Positions 1-6,115 of a stretch of 8,982 bases of DNA are shown here, piece by piece. The number at the start of each line of letters is the position of its first letter. The stretch's first letter is position 1. The notes below the pieces were generated by a model. It saw nothing but the letters and a program-made list of their open reading frames with translations, did not search any database and was not told the origin of the DNA. The stretch comes from an uncultured bacterium (lineage in GTDB: Bacteria; Patescibacteriota; Minisyncoccia; Phycocordibacterales; UBA9973): NCBI GenBank assembly GCA_903821415.1, contig CAIJLF010000068.1, positions 1 to 8,982 on the forward strand. The letters run 5' to 3'. The translations under genes and the position numbers were made by a program.

Positions 1-792
1 AAGACGTGTACTAGCTGTCTGTTGTAAAGTAGAAGTTGTAAAAGGTGCCCTTGGTTGTCTTTTTTGTTCGCTTGTTTTTAAATCTTTAACGAACCATTTT
101 TCTTTATTTCCAAGTTCTAATATTTTATCTACCATTTTTTGATCTCTTGGTTCGTCAACGCAAGACAATATTACTTTATCTTTTTTCTGAGTTTCCCATA
201 GTCCTTCGAGTGTCCAGTATTGTTCAGGAATAAAGGCACGAATTTCTCTTTCTCTCTCCATTATTATACGAAGAGCAGGTGATTGTACTCTTCCTGCGGA
301 AAGTCCGTATCGAACTTTTTTCCATATGATTCCAGATAAATCATATCCTACTAGTCTATCTAGTACACGTCGAGCTTCTTGAGCTTTGACTAAGTCTTGG
401 TCTATATCACGAGGATTTTTTAATGCTTCTTCAACTGCATCTTTGGTAATTTCATGAAAAGTAACACGTTTAATTGGTGCTTTAACTTTTTTGTCTTCAT
501 CTAGAAGTTCTTTTAAATGCCATGATATAGCTTCTCCTTCGCGGTCCGGGTCAGTCGCAAGCATTATCTCTGTAGCTTTTTCGGAAAGAGTTTTTAATTC
601 AGAAACTACTTTTTCTTTTCCTTTTGAAATTTCATAACGGGGTATAAATCCACCAGGTATATCTATCGCATCTTTGTTTGATTTTGGTAGGTCTCGTATA
701 TGCCCCACAGAAGCACGCACAGTAAAAGCACCATTTAAATATTTTTCAATAGTCTTTGCTTTTGATGGTGACTCAACAATTAATAATTTCAT
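1..792 (-). CDS. topA: DNA topoisomerase I (type IA), N-terminal part, runs off left edge
   Basis: Type IA topoisomerase that relaxes negative supercoils by cutting and passing single strands. The gene starts at the ATG at 790-792 and is open for 264 codons to base 1, so only the N-terminal third or so is present. The Toprim domain is clear: VESPSKAKTIEKYL at residues 7-19 with the catalytic glutamate (E7), and DPDREGE at 81-87 for Mg2+ binding. The family signature LSAGRVQSPALRII lies at 164-177, and TSTLQQTASTRL ends the visible part. In E. coli TopA the nucleophilic tyrosine comes a few dozen residues after this last motif, so it should lie just outside the window. The gene is 63 bp downstream of dprA on the same strand, a common bacterial order, and is probably co-transcribed with it. 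No Shine-Dalgarno sequence precedes the ATG. Identification is very secure; completeness cannot be judged. Confidence 0.97.
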   Translation of the reverse strand, partial: MKLLIVESPSKAKTIEKYLNGAFTVRASVGHIRDLPKSNKDAIDIPGGFIPRYEISKGKEKVVSELKTLSEKATEIMLATDPDREGEAISWHLKELLDEDKKVKAPIKRVTFHEITKDAVEEALKNPRDIDQDLVKAQEARRVLDRLVGYDLSGIIWKKVRYGLSAGRVQSPALRIIMEREREIRAFIPEQYWTLEGLWETQKKDKVILSCVDEPRDQKMVDKILELGNKEKWFVKDLKTSEQKRQPRAPFTTSTLQQTASTRL

Positions 793-855
793 ATTGTTTA
801 TATTAGTAGCATCTAATAATATTTTTTGCAAATTATTAAATTGTAAAATATATAT

Positions 856-1722
856 TTAAATTTTTTTTATTTCTCCTAATTCTTCTTTAATCAGATCCTT
901 CAATTCCATTATTGATAGAAGTGCATTGGCTTCCCCCACATTCATTCCTAATTCACGTATTAGGTCATCACGTTCCATGGGTTCACGAAGGAGTCCGATT
1001 ATTTTCATTTCATCTTTTCCGCAGTCAGCGTATCTTTCCTTATCGGTTAGTACAGGGCGCTCTACCTCAAATCCAAGAGCTTCTAAGATATCGTTACTAT
1101 TGGTTACAGGAGTTGCTCCCTGTTTGATAAGCCAATTTGTTCCATTTGAATTTGAAGAGAAAGCAGAACCAGGAACAGCAAGTACATCACGATTGTAATC
1201 GAGTGCCATACGAGCAGTAACAAGTGTACCAGATTTTTCTTCTGCTTCTATTATAAGTACGGCCTTAGATATTCCGGCCATTAATCTGTTTCTTTTTACA
1301 AAAGAGTACAAAGCTGCAGGACATGTTGGTTCAAGTTCTGATATTATACACCCGCCTTTATCTACTATTTCTTGAGCAAGTTTAATATTGCTTCTTGGAT
1401 GAAGGACATTATTATCAAGTCCTGAGCCAGGAAATGCAATCGTTGTGAGTCCATTTTCTAGCGCTATTCTATGTGCGATACTATCCATACCTATAGCAAG
1501 TCCTGAAACTATTACTATAGGGTAGCCTTTAATCCCTCTGATAAGTTTCTCACAAATATCTTTACCATAAGAAGTATATTTACGCGAACCAACTACGGCT
1601 AGATATACAACATCTTCGTCACTGGGAAGTCTGCCTCTTATATATAGAGTTTTAGGAGGTTGAGGTATTTCATTTAAGCCCTCTTGAAATTGCTCTGGTT
1701 TTAATTTATAGATATCATCCAT
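856..1722 (-). CDS. dprA: DNA-processing protein DprA (Smf), short form
   Basis: Single-stranded-DNA-binding RecA loader that acts in natural transformation and recombination. The 288-residue protein has the Rossmann-like DprA core: VVGSRKYTSYG (43-53), SGLAIGMDSIAHRIAL (73-88), FPGSGLDNNVLHPRSN (97-112), the hallmark FVKRNRLMAGIS (141-152) and SGTLVTARMAL (164-174), then AVPG (182-185) and NWLIKQGA (196-203). Residues about 235-285 look like the C-terminal winged-helix domain (DRL/DML1-like). The N-terminal SAM-like domain of longer family members (about 360-380 residues) is essentially absent, with only some 35 residues before the Rossmann fold. The ATG at 1720-1722 is chosen because the protein aligns from just before the core and a perfect TATAAT lies upstream. 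There is no Shine-Dalgarno motif. It is divergent from serS and upstream of topA. In a small-genome CPR-like cell it is plausibly part of DNA uptake, but no com genes are in view. Confidence 0.96.
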   Translation of the reverse strand: MDDIYKLKPEQFQEGLNEIPQPPKTLYIRGRLPSDEDVVYLAVVGSRKYTSYGKDICEKLIRGIKGYPIVIVSGLAIGMDSIAHRIALENGLTTIAFPGSGLDNNVLHPRSNIKLAQEIVDKGGCIISELEPTCPAALYSFVKRNRLMAGISKAVLIIEAEEKSGTLVTARMALDYNRDVLAVPGSAFSSNSNGTNWLIKQGATPVTNSNDILEALGFEVERPVLTDKERYADCGKDEMKIIGLLREPMERDDLIRELGMNVGEANALLSIMELKDLIKEELGEIKKI

Positions 1723-1737
1723 GAAAATATGTGGTGT

Positions 1738-1766
1738 TTGTGTATTATATCATTTTTTATTATACT
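1738..1766 (+). promoter_or_regulatory. Predicted serS promoter, near-leaderless
   Basis: TTGTGT at 1738-1743, a 17-bp spacer and TATACT at 1761-1766 form a sigma-70-like promoter. The expected start of transcription, about 7 bases after the -10 box, is near 1773, only 3 nt before the serS ATG at 1776. The -35 match is weak (3/6) and the -10 strong (5/6). Confidence 0.55.
1744..1764 (-). promoter_or_regulatory. Predicted dprA-topA promoter -10 boxes
   Basis: Reading the minus strand, two perfect TATAAT hexamers occur, at 1749-1744 and 1764-1759. The first would start transcription near 1737, giving a leader of about 15 nt to the dprA ATG. The second overlaps the serS -10 box on the other strand. 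No good -35 is seen for either, so the assignment rests on the -10 match and the divergent layout. Confidence 0.45.
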
Positions 1767-1775
1767 ATATGTATT

Positions 1776-3038
1776 ATGTTAGATATTAAATTTATACGTG
1801 AAAATAAAGAAGTTATTAAAGAAGGAGCTAAGAAAAAGCATATTGAAGTAGATATTGATAGTTTGCTTTCTATTGATGAAAAACGGCTAGAGCTTCTTTC
1901 TCGTGTTGAATTTCTAAGAGGCGAGCAGAATAAGATGAATAATACCATCTCTAGTGAAAAAGATATGACTATTCGCGGTCAAATGATAGGAGAGATGAAA
2001 ATGGTTAAAGAAGATTTGATAGCAAAAGAAGAAGAATTAAAAGTCGCTATGGTAGAATGGCAGTCACTAATGCTTTCAGTTCCTAATGTTCCTGATATGT
2101 CTGTACCAGAAGGAGATAGCGATGAAGATAATCAAGAGATAAAAGAATGGGGAGTAAAACCAAATTTTGATTTTGAAGCCAAAGATCACGTAGAATTAAT
2201 GACCAATCTAAAAATGGTTGACTTTGAGAGAGGTGTAAAGGTTCATGGATTCAGAGGGTATTTTCTAACTGGTGATGGTGTACGTCTGTCGATGGCTATA
2301 TGGAACTATGCTATGGACTTCTTTTCTCAAAAAGGTTTTATACCTTTTATTCCACCAATTATTGTAAATAGAAAAACTTTTTTCGGTACTGGGTATCTAC
2401 CACAAGGAGAAGATGATTTATATAAAACTCAAGATGGAGACTTTTTAGCTGGTACATCAGAAGTTCCTATAATGGGCTTTCATGCAGACGAAATTTTGAA
2501 AGAAGAAGAGTTGCCTAAAAAGTATTTAGGATTTTCGCCTTGTTACAGGAGAGAAGCAGGTAGTCACTCCAAGGATGTAAGGGGTCTTATCCGCGTTCAA
2601 GAATTTTATAAATTGGAGCAAGTTGTTTTATGTAAAGCATCTCATGCTGAAAGTGTTGCTTTTCACGAAGAGATAAATCGCAATACCGAAGAATTTATAG
2701 AATCTCTCAACATACCTTATCATACTGTAGTAAACTGTGGAGGAGATCTAGGGATGGGTCAAGTTAAGAAGTATGATGTTGAGCTTTGGGTTCCAAAAGA
2801 GAATAAATATAGAGAGATATCTTCCGCTTCTTACTTCCATGATTTTCAAACCCGTCGTTTAAATATTCGATACAAAGATGAGAATGGAAAGATGAACTAC
2901 GTCCATTCATTAAATTGCACAGCTATACCCACACCTAGAATTTTAGTTTCGATGGTGGAGAATTTTCAACAAGCAGATGGCACGATAAAAATACCAGAAG
3001 TTTTACAGAAGTATATGGGTAAAGATATTATTTCGTAA
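1776..3038 (+). CDS. serS: Serine--tRNA ligase
   Basis: Class II aminoacyl-tRNA synthetase that charges tRNA-Ser with serine. The 420-residue product has the usual layout. Residues 1-105 form the N-terminal domain with the charged helical hairpin (about 35-100) that grips the long variable arm of tRNA-Ser. The catalytic core follows: KGFIPFIPPIIV (motif 1, 186-197), the TSE loop AGTSEVPI (225-232), motif 2 PCYRREAGSHSKDVRGLIRV (255-274), and motif 3 with EISSASYFHDFQTRR (347-361) and LNCTAIPTPRIL (379-390). Motif 3 keeps the arginine (R388) but departs from the common NGS-G-LAVGR form. I start at the ATG at 1776 (MLDIKFIREN), the family's normal N-terminus. An upstream GTG at 1731 would add a hydrophobic 15-residue extension and would lie upstream of the predicted promoter. 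The FtsQ-like gene follows after 3 bp. Confidence 0.97.
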   Translation: MLDIKFIRENKEVIKEGAKKKHIEVDIDSLLSIDEKRLELLSRVEFLRGEQNKMNNTISSEKDMTIRGQMIGEMKMVKEDLIAKEEELKVAMVEWQSLMLSVPNVPDMSVPEGDSDEDNQEIKEWGVKPNFDFEAKDHVELMTNLKMVDFERGVKVHGFRGYFLTGDGVRLSMAIWNYAMDFFSQKGFIPFIPPIIVNRKTFFGTGYLPQGEDDLYKTQDGDFLAGTSEVPIMGFHADEILKEEELPKKYLGFSPCYRREAGSHSKDVRGLIRVQEFYKLEQVVLCKASHAESVAFHEEINRNTEEFIESLNIPYHTVVNCGGDLGMGQVKKYDVELWVPKENKYREISSASYFHDFQTRRLNIRYKDENGKMNYVHSLNCTAIPTPRILVSMVENFQQADGTIKIPEVLQKYMGKDIIS

Positions 3039-3041
3039 ACA

Positions 3042-3908
3042 ATGAAGGATATACCTACATCACCAAGAATAGCTTTAATTAAACGCAATCGTCGAGCCAT
3101 GAGATTGCGTTTGATAATATTATTTTCAGTTTTATTTATATCTATTATTGGTGGATTATCGTATTTTTCAGCTAACACAAGAATCAATCTAATTAAAATA
3201 GAAGTTACTGGTAATAGTATTATAGATGGTGATAAACTAGAACAAAGTGTAAAAGATAAATTATCAGGAAGATACCTTAGGCTTTTTTCTCGTTCAAATT
3301 TTTTGATATATCCTCATGATGGAATATATAAAAGTCTCCAAAAAGAATTTCCCAGAATAGAGAATCTTTTAGTTACTAGAGAAGGTTTTAATAAATTAAA
3401 AATAAATATTACTGAGAGAGCAGGCTCGTATCTATATTGCGGAACAGCTATTCCAGAAAATAAAGAGGATGTCGGGGATAATTGTTATTTTGTGAATAAC
3501 GATGGTTATATTTTCGACAAAGCTCCATATTTCTCTGGAGATATTTATTTTAAATATTATATGAAGATAGACGGGGATATAGCAAATCCATTGGGCTCCC
3601 AGATGATTTCAGTTGACCATTTTCATGAACTAGTTAGATTCATGGATGGAATTACGACACTAGGATTGAAACCCTCATATATAGTTATAGATGAAAAAGG
3701 AATATGTTCTTTATATTTGAAGTCAACAGGTGAGAATCCAAATCCTAAAATTATGTTTAAAAACGATAATAATTTAACGACAATACTTAATAATTTTTCT
3801 ATAGCTATGAGTAAACAAGAATTTGCAAATGAGATAAATACAAAGTATGATACTCTTTTATATATTGACCTACGATTTAAGAATAAGGTTTTATATAAGT
3901 TTCAGTAA
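3042..3908 (+). CDS. ftsQ: FtsQ/DivIB-like cell-division protein with POTRA domain
   Basis: A 288-residue type II (N-in) membrane protein. A short basic cytoplasmic tail (KRNRRAMRLR, about 14-23) precedes one membrane helix (about 24-42). Next comes a POTRA-like domain (about 48-128): INLIKIEVTGNSII opens it, with the V-GN turn typical of POTRA, and KLKINITERAGSYLYC closes it, like the end of FtsQ POTRA before the beta domain. Residues 148-170 (CYFVNNDGYIFDKAP) resemble the 'D-x-x-G' strand of the FtsQ beta domain. In known bacteria FtsQ/DivIB links FtsB and FtsL in the divisome. The gene begins 3 bp after serS and is probably co-transcribed; no Shine-Dalgarno sequence is present. Its place next to serS, outside a visible murC/ddl/ftsA/ftsZ cluster, is unusual. 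Sequence similarity is by architecture rather than strong identity, so 'FtsQ-like' is safer than a firm orthologue call. Confidence 0.72.
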   Translation: MKDIPTSPRIALIKRNRRAMRLRLIILFSVLFISIIGGLSYFSANTRINLIKIEVTGNSIIDGDKLEQSVKDKLSGRYLRLFSRSNFLIYPHDGIYKSLQKEFPRIENLLVTREGFNKLKINITERAGSYLYCGTAIPENKEDVGDNCYFVNNDGYIFDKAPYFSGDIYFKYYMKIDGDIANPLGSQMISVDHFHELVRFMDGITTLGLKPSYIVIDEKGICSLYLKSTGENPNPKIMFKNDNNLTTILNNFSIAMSKQEFANEINTKYDTLLYIDLRFKNKVLYKFQ

Positions 3909-3953
3909 GTTTAGTTTCTTCGTCAAAATAGCTTCTTTCAAAATGCACACAAT

Positions 3954-3971
3954 AATTTTCTGCTGAAAATT
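3954..3971 (+). terminator. Short perfect hairpin after the FtsQ-like gene
   Basis: AATTTTC-TGCT-GAAAATT is a perfect 7-bp stem with a 4-base loop, 45 bp past the FtsQ-like stop. Only TT follows the stem before G/C bases, so it is a poor intrinsic terminator. It may instead be part of the larger folded region to its right. Confidence 0.25.
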
Positions 3972-3972
3972 T

Positions 3973-4036
3973 TGCTCGTACTCGGGCCTTATCTCACGAT
4001 ACGATTTACTAATCGGCCCTCCGTAAGGCATTTTTC
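3973..4036. other. G+C-richer island with alternative stems; possible structured RNA or gene remnant
   Basis: This part of the 160-bp spacer between the FtsQ-like gene and dus is visibly richer in G+C than its surroundings and contains several overlapping inverted repeats. GGGCC (3984-3988) can pair with GGCCC (4015-4019). Overlapping it, GCCTTA (3986-3991) can pair with TAAGGC (4024-4029), which is followed by a T run (4031-4035). TCGTA (3976-3980) can pair with TACGA (4000-4004). The first two are mutually exclusive because they share bases 3986-3988. On the minus strand the same bases spell a coding-like peptide in two frames that meet at 3987 (see findings). I cannot say which reading is real. 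No known RNA family is recognised. Confidence 0.35.
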
Positions 4037-4068
4037 AAGAACTATTTTAACTATGCAAATTATTTAAT

Positions 4069-5040
4069 ATGAAAAAATTCTGGGATAAATTACCAAAACC
4101 GTTCTTTTGTTTAGCACCGATGGCGGATGTCACGGATGCTGCTTTTCGAAGTATGTTTGCAAAGTATGGTAAGCCCGATGTTACTTGGACTGAATTCGTC
4201 TCTGCCGATGGTTTAGTAAGTGGAGGTAGAAATGTTTTGAAATATGATTTAATTTACAGTGAAAATGAAAGGCCAATCATAGCTCAATTATTCTCTTCTC
4301 ATCCTTCTAAGATGCGTGAAGCAGCTTGCTACGTAGCAAGTCTTGGCTTTGATGGTATCGATATCAATATGGGTTGCCCTGATAAGTCAGTAGAGAAGCA
4401 AGGATCAGGTGCAGCAATGATGAAAAATATGAAGCTAGCAGGAGAGATTATACAAGCAGTTAAAGATGGTATCAAAGACTCAAAGAAGAAAGGTGTATCT
4501 GTGTCGGTTAAAACTCGTATTGGTTATAATACTAATCAGATAGAAGAATGGATACCTTTTTTGCTTTCACAAGATATAGATGCTCTAACTATACATGCTA
4601 GAACTAGAAAAGAGATGTCAGATGTGCCTGCCCGATGGGAGCATGTGAAGGAAGTGGTAGAGATAAGAGATAGAATGGGTGTGAAAACCAAGATAATAGG
4701 TAACGGCGATGTTAGAGATCTAGAACATGGCAGACAATTAGATCTAGACACTGGTTGTGATGGGATTATGATAGGTAGGTCAGTATTTGGTAATCCATGG
4801 ATTTTTAATAGAAATAAAAAAGAAATTTCTACAAAAGAAAAATTAAAAGCTATGCTTGAACATACAAAGCATTATGAGAAGCTTTTAGGGAAAGTGAAAA
4901 ACTTTGCAAATATGAAGAAGCATTATAAGGCTTATGTGAATGGTTTTGATGGAGCTAAAGAATTAAGAGTAAAACTGATGGAGACAAAATCATACAAAGA
5001 AGTTGCAGTAATAACAAAAGAATTTCTTAAAAATCATTAA
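4069..5040 (+). CDS. dus: tRNA-dihydrouridine synthase
   Basis: FMN-dependent enzyme that reduces specific uridines in the tRNA D-loop to dihydrouridine using NADPH. The 323-residue protein begins straight into the TIM barrel: LAPMADVTDAAFR (15-27) binds FMN, followed by TEFVSADGL (41-49) and IAQLFSSHPSKM (71-82). The catalytic cysteine is in INMGCPDKSV (99-108, C103). Then come SVKTRIG (146-152) with its FMN/substrate lysine, TIHARTR (174-180), IIGNGDV (209-215) and the phosphate-binding GIMIGRSVFGNPW (232-244). The C-terminal helical tRNA-binding domain follows (about 250-320). Which Dus subfamily (A, B or C) cannot be stated from motifs alone. The ATG at 4069 fits the family N-terminus and has no Shine-Dalgarno sequence. 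dnaX starts 19 bp after the stop but appears to have its own promoter. Convincing promoter boxes for dus itself are not seen. Confidence 0.95.
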   Translation: MKKFWDKLPKPFFCLAPMADVTDAAFRSMFAKYGKPDVTWTEFVSADGLVSGGRNVLKYDLIYSENERPIIAQLFSSHPSKMREAACYVASLGFDGIDINMGCPDKSVEKQGSGAAMMKNMKLAGEIIQAVKDGIKDSKKKGVSVSVKTRIGYNTNQIEEWIPFLLSQDIDALTIHARTRKEMSDVPARWEHVKEVVEIRDRMGVKTKIIGNGDVRDLEHGRQLDLDTGCDGIMIGRSVFGNPWIFNRNKKEISTKEKLKAMLEHTKHYEKLLGKVKNFANMKKHYKAYVNGFDGAKELRVKLMETKSYKEVAVITKEFLKNH

Positions 5041-5042
5041 TT

Positions 5043-5051
5043 TGCTATAAT
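5043..5051 (+). promoter_or_regulatory. Extended -10 promoter for dnaX, near-leaderless
   Basis: TGCTATAAT is a perfect extended -10 element (TGn plus TATAAT at 5046-5051) in the 19-bp gap after dus. Transcription would start near 5058, two bases before the dnaX ATG at 5060. No good -35 is present, which extended -10 promoters tolerate. Confidence 0.6.
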
Positions 5052-5059
5052 CATACAAT

Positions 5060-6115
5060 ATGAAAGATTCTACAAAAGATTCAAATATCGCATTATATAG
5101 GAAATATCGCCCAGACAATTTTGGGGAGGTAATAGGTCAAGATCATATTGTAAAAGCTATAGATGGAGCACTAAAGGCAGGGAAAGTATCCCACGCTTAT
5201 CTATTATGTGGTCCACGAGGAACAGGGAAGACGACCATAGCTAGAATAATAGCGTGTGAACTCGGAACATCCCCAAATGATATATATGAGATGGATGCAG
5301 CAAGTAATAGAAAAATCGAAGATGTGAGAGATATAAATAACAATATAGGGACATTACCTTTTGATTCAAAATATAAAATTTACATATTAGATGAAGTTCA
5401 TATGTTTACTAAAGAGGCTTGGAATGCACTTCTTAAAACGATAGAAGAACCTCCAGAACATGTTGTATTTATCCTTGCTACTACTGAACTAGAAAAAGTA
5501 CCCGATACGATAGTATCTCGTTGTCAGAGTTTTATTTTCAAGAAGCCTACTGATAGTGTTATTGCTTCTGTAGTTACAAATGTCGCCAAAAAGGAAGGGT
5601 ATACACTAGAAGAAGGAGGAGCAGGACTCATCGCCCTTCTCGCAGATGGTGCATTTAGAGATGCGCTCGGAACACTACAAAAAGTTATTTCTTTTTCATT
5701 AAATAATAAAATTAGCCTTAAAGATATCGAAGAAGTTACAGGATCCCCCGATGAGACTCTTGTAAATAATTTCCTTGATTCTATCGCAATTAAAGATATA
5801 GAGAAAGGTTTTCTTTGTATTAAAAAGGCGAGTGAAGAGAATCTTGATATGTCTGTCTATTTAAAAATGATACTTGCTAAACTTAGATATGCTCTTATGT
5901 TGCGCTATGCACCAAAAACCAAGAAAGATATAGAAGGAGTTATCTCAGAAAATGATATGATATTTATCTCTAATCTCGTGTCTTCCAAGCCAGAACATAT
6001 CTCATCTGCTACATTGTCTGTTCTGTTGAACACATATCAATCCTTGAAAAATGCAGTTATCAGTGAGCTACCACTAGAAATGGCTTTAGTAGAGATTTTA
6101 AATGAGAGAAAATAA
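5060..6115 (+). CDS. dnaX: DNA polymerase III clamp-loader subunit gamma-like, short, zinc module absent
   Basis: AAA+ ATPase of the clamp loader, which opens the beta sliding clamp and places it on primed DNA. The 351-residue product starts YRKYRPDNFGEVIGQ (13-27). It has Walker A GPRGTGKT (51-58), DAASNRKIEDVRDI (79-92), Walker B IYILDEVH (107-114), NALLKTIEEPPEHV (122-135), sensor-1 LATTE (139-143) and the SRC arginine-finger motif (153-155). Residues about 165-350 cover the lid and the helical collar. Two departures are clear. The four-cysteine zinc module that normally lies between Walker A and DAAS is replaced by only about six residues (GTSPND, 69-74). There are also no tau domains IV-V (E. 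coli tau is 643 residues, gamma 431). Hence it should load clamps but not bind DnaB or the polymerase in the tau manner. The ATG at 5060 is set by the adjacent extended -10 box. The next gene overlaps its end by 14 bp. Confidence 0.94.
   Translation: MKDSTKDSNIALYRKYRPDNFGEVIGQDHIVKAIDGALKAGKVSHAYLLCGPRGTGKTTIARIIACELGTSPNDIYEMDAASNRKIEDVRDINNNIGTLPFDSKYKIYILDEVHMFTKEAWNALLKTIEEPPEHVVFILATTELEKVPDTIVSRCQSFIFKKPTDSVIASVVTNVAKKEGYTLEEGGAGLIALLADGAFRDALGTLQKVISFSLNNKISLKDIEEVTGSPDETLVNNFLDSIAIKDIEKGFLCIKKASEENLDMSVYLKMILAKLRYALMLRYAPKTKKDIEGVISENDMIFISNLVSSKPEHISSATLSVLLNTYQSLKNAVISELPLEMALVEILNERK

Noticed and set aside
816..836. AATAAT/ATTATT inverted repeat between topA and dprA as a terminator or operator
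   Set aside because: All A/T stem with an 11-base loop in an A/T-only background; expected by chance.
674..1198. Plus-strand open frames at 674-859, 912-1127 and 926-1198
   Set aside because: They lie antisense to topA and dprA, show no family motifs and have shadow-type composition.
1731..1775. GTG start that would lengthen SerRS by 15 residues
   Set aside because: The extension is hydrophobic and unlike SerRS N-termini, and lies on top of the promoter; MLDIKFIREN at 1776 is the family start.
1760..1948. Minus-strand open frame inside serS
   Set aside because: Antisense shadow of the coding serS N-terminus; serine-rich artefact of the helical hairpin codons.
2966..3187. Minus-strand open frame across the serS and FtsQ-like junction
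   Set aside because: Antisense to two well-supported genes, no motif, no promoter.
4043..4048. TATTTT as a dus promoter -10 box
   Set aside because: Weak match, no -35 at a proper distance, and A/T-rich hexamers are frequent here.
4536..4751. Minus-strand open frame inside dus
   Set aside because: Antisense shadow; dus motifs run through the same bases.
5060..6115. Programmed frameshift in dnaX making tau and gamma forms
   Set aside because: I saw no A-AAA-AAG slippery site in the gene, only shorter A runs, and no tau-like coding sequence follows in another frame.
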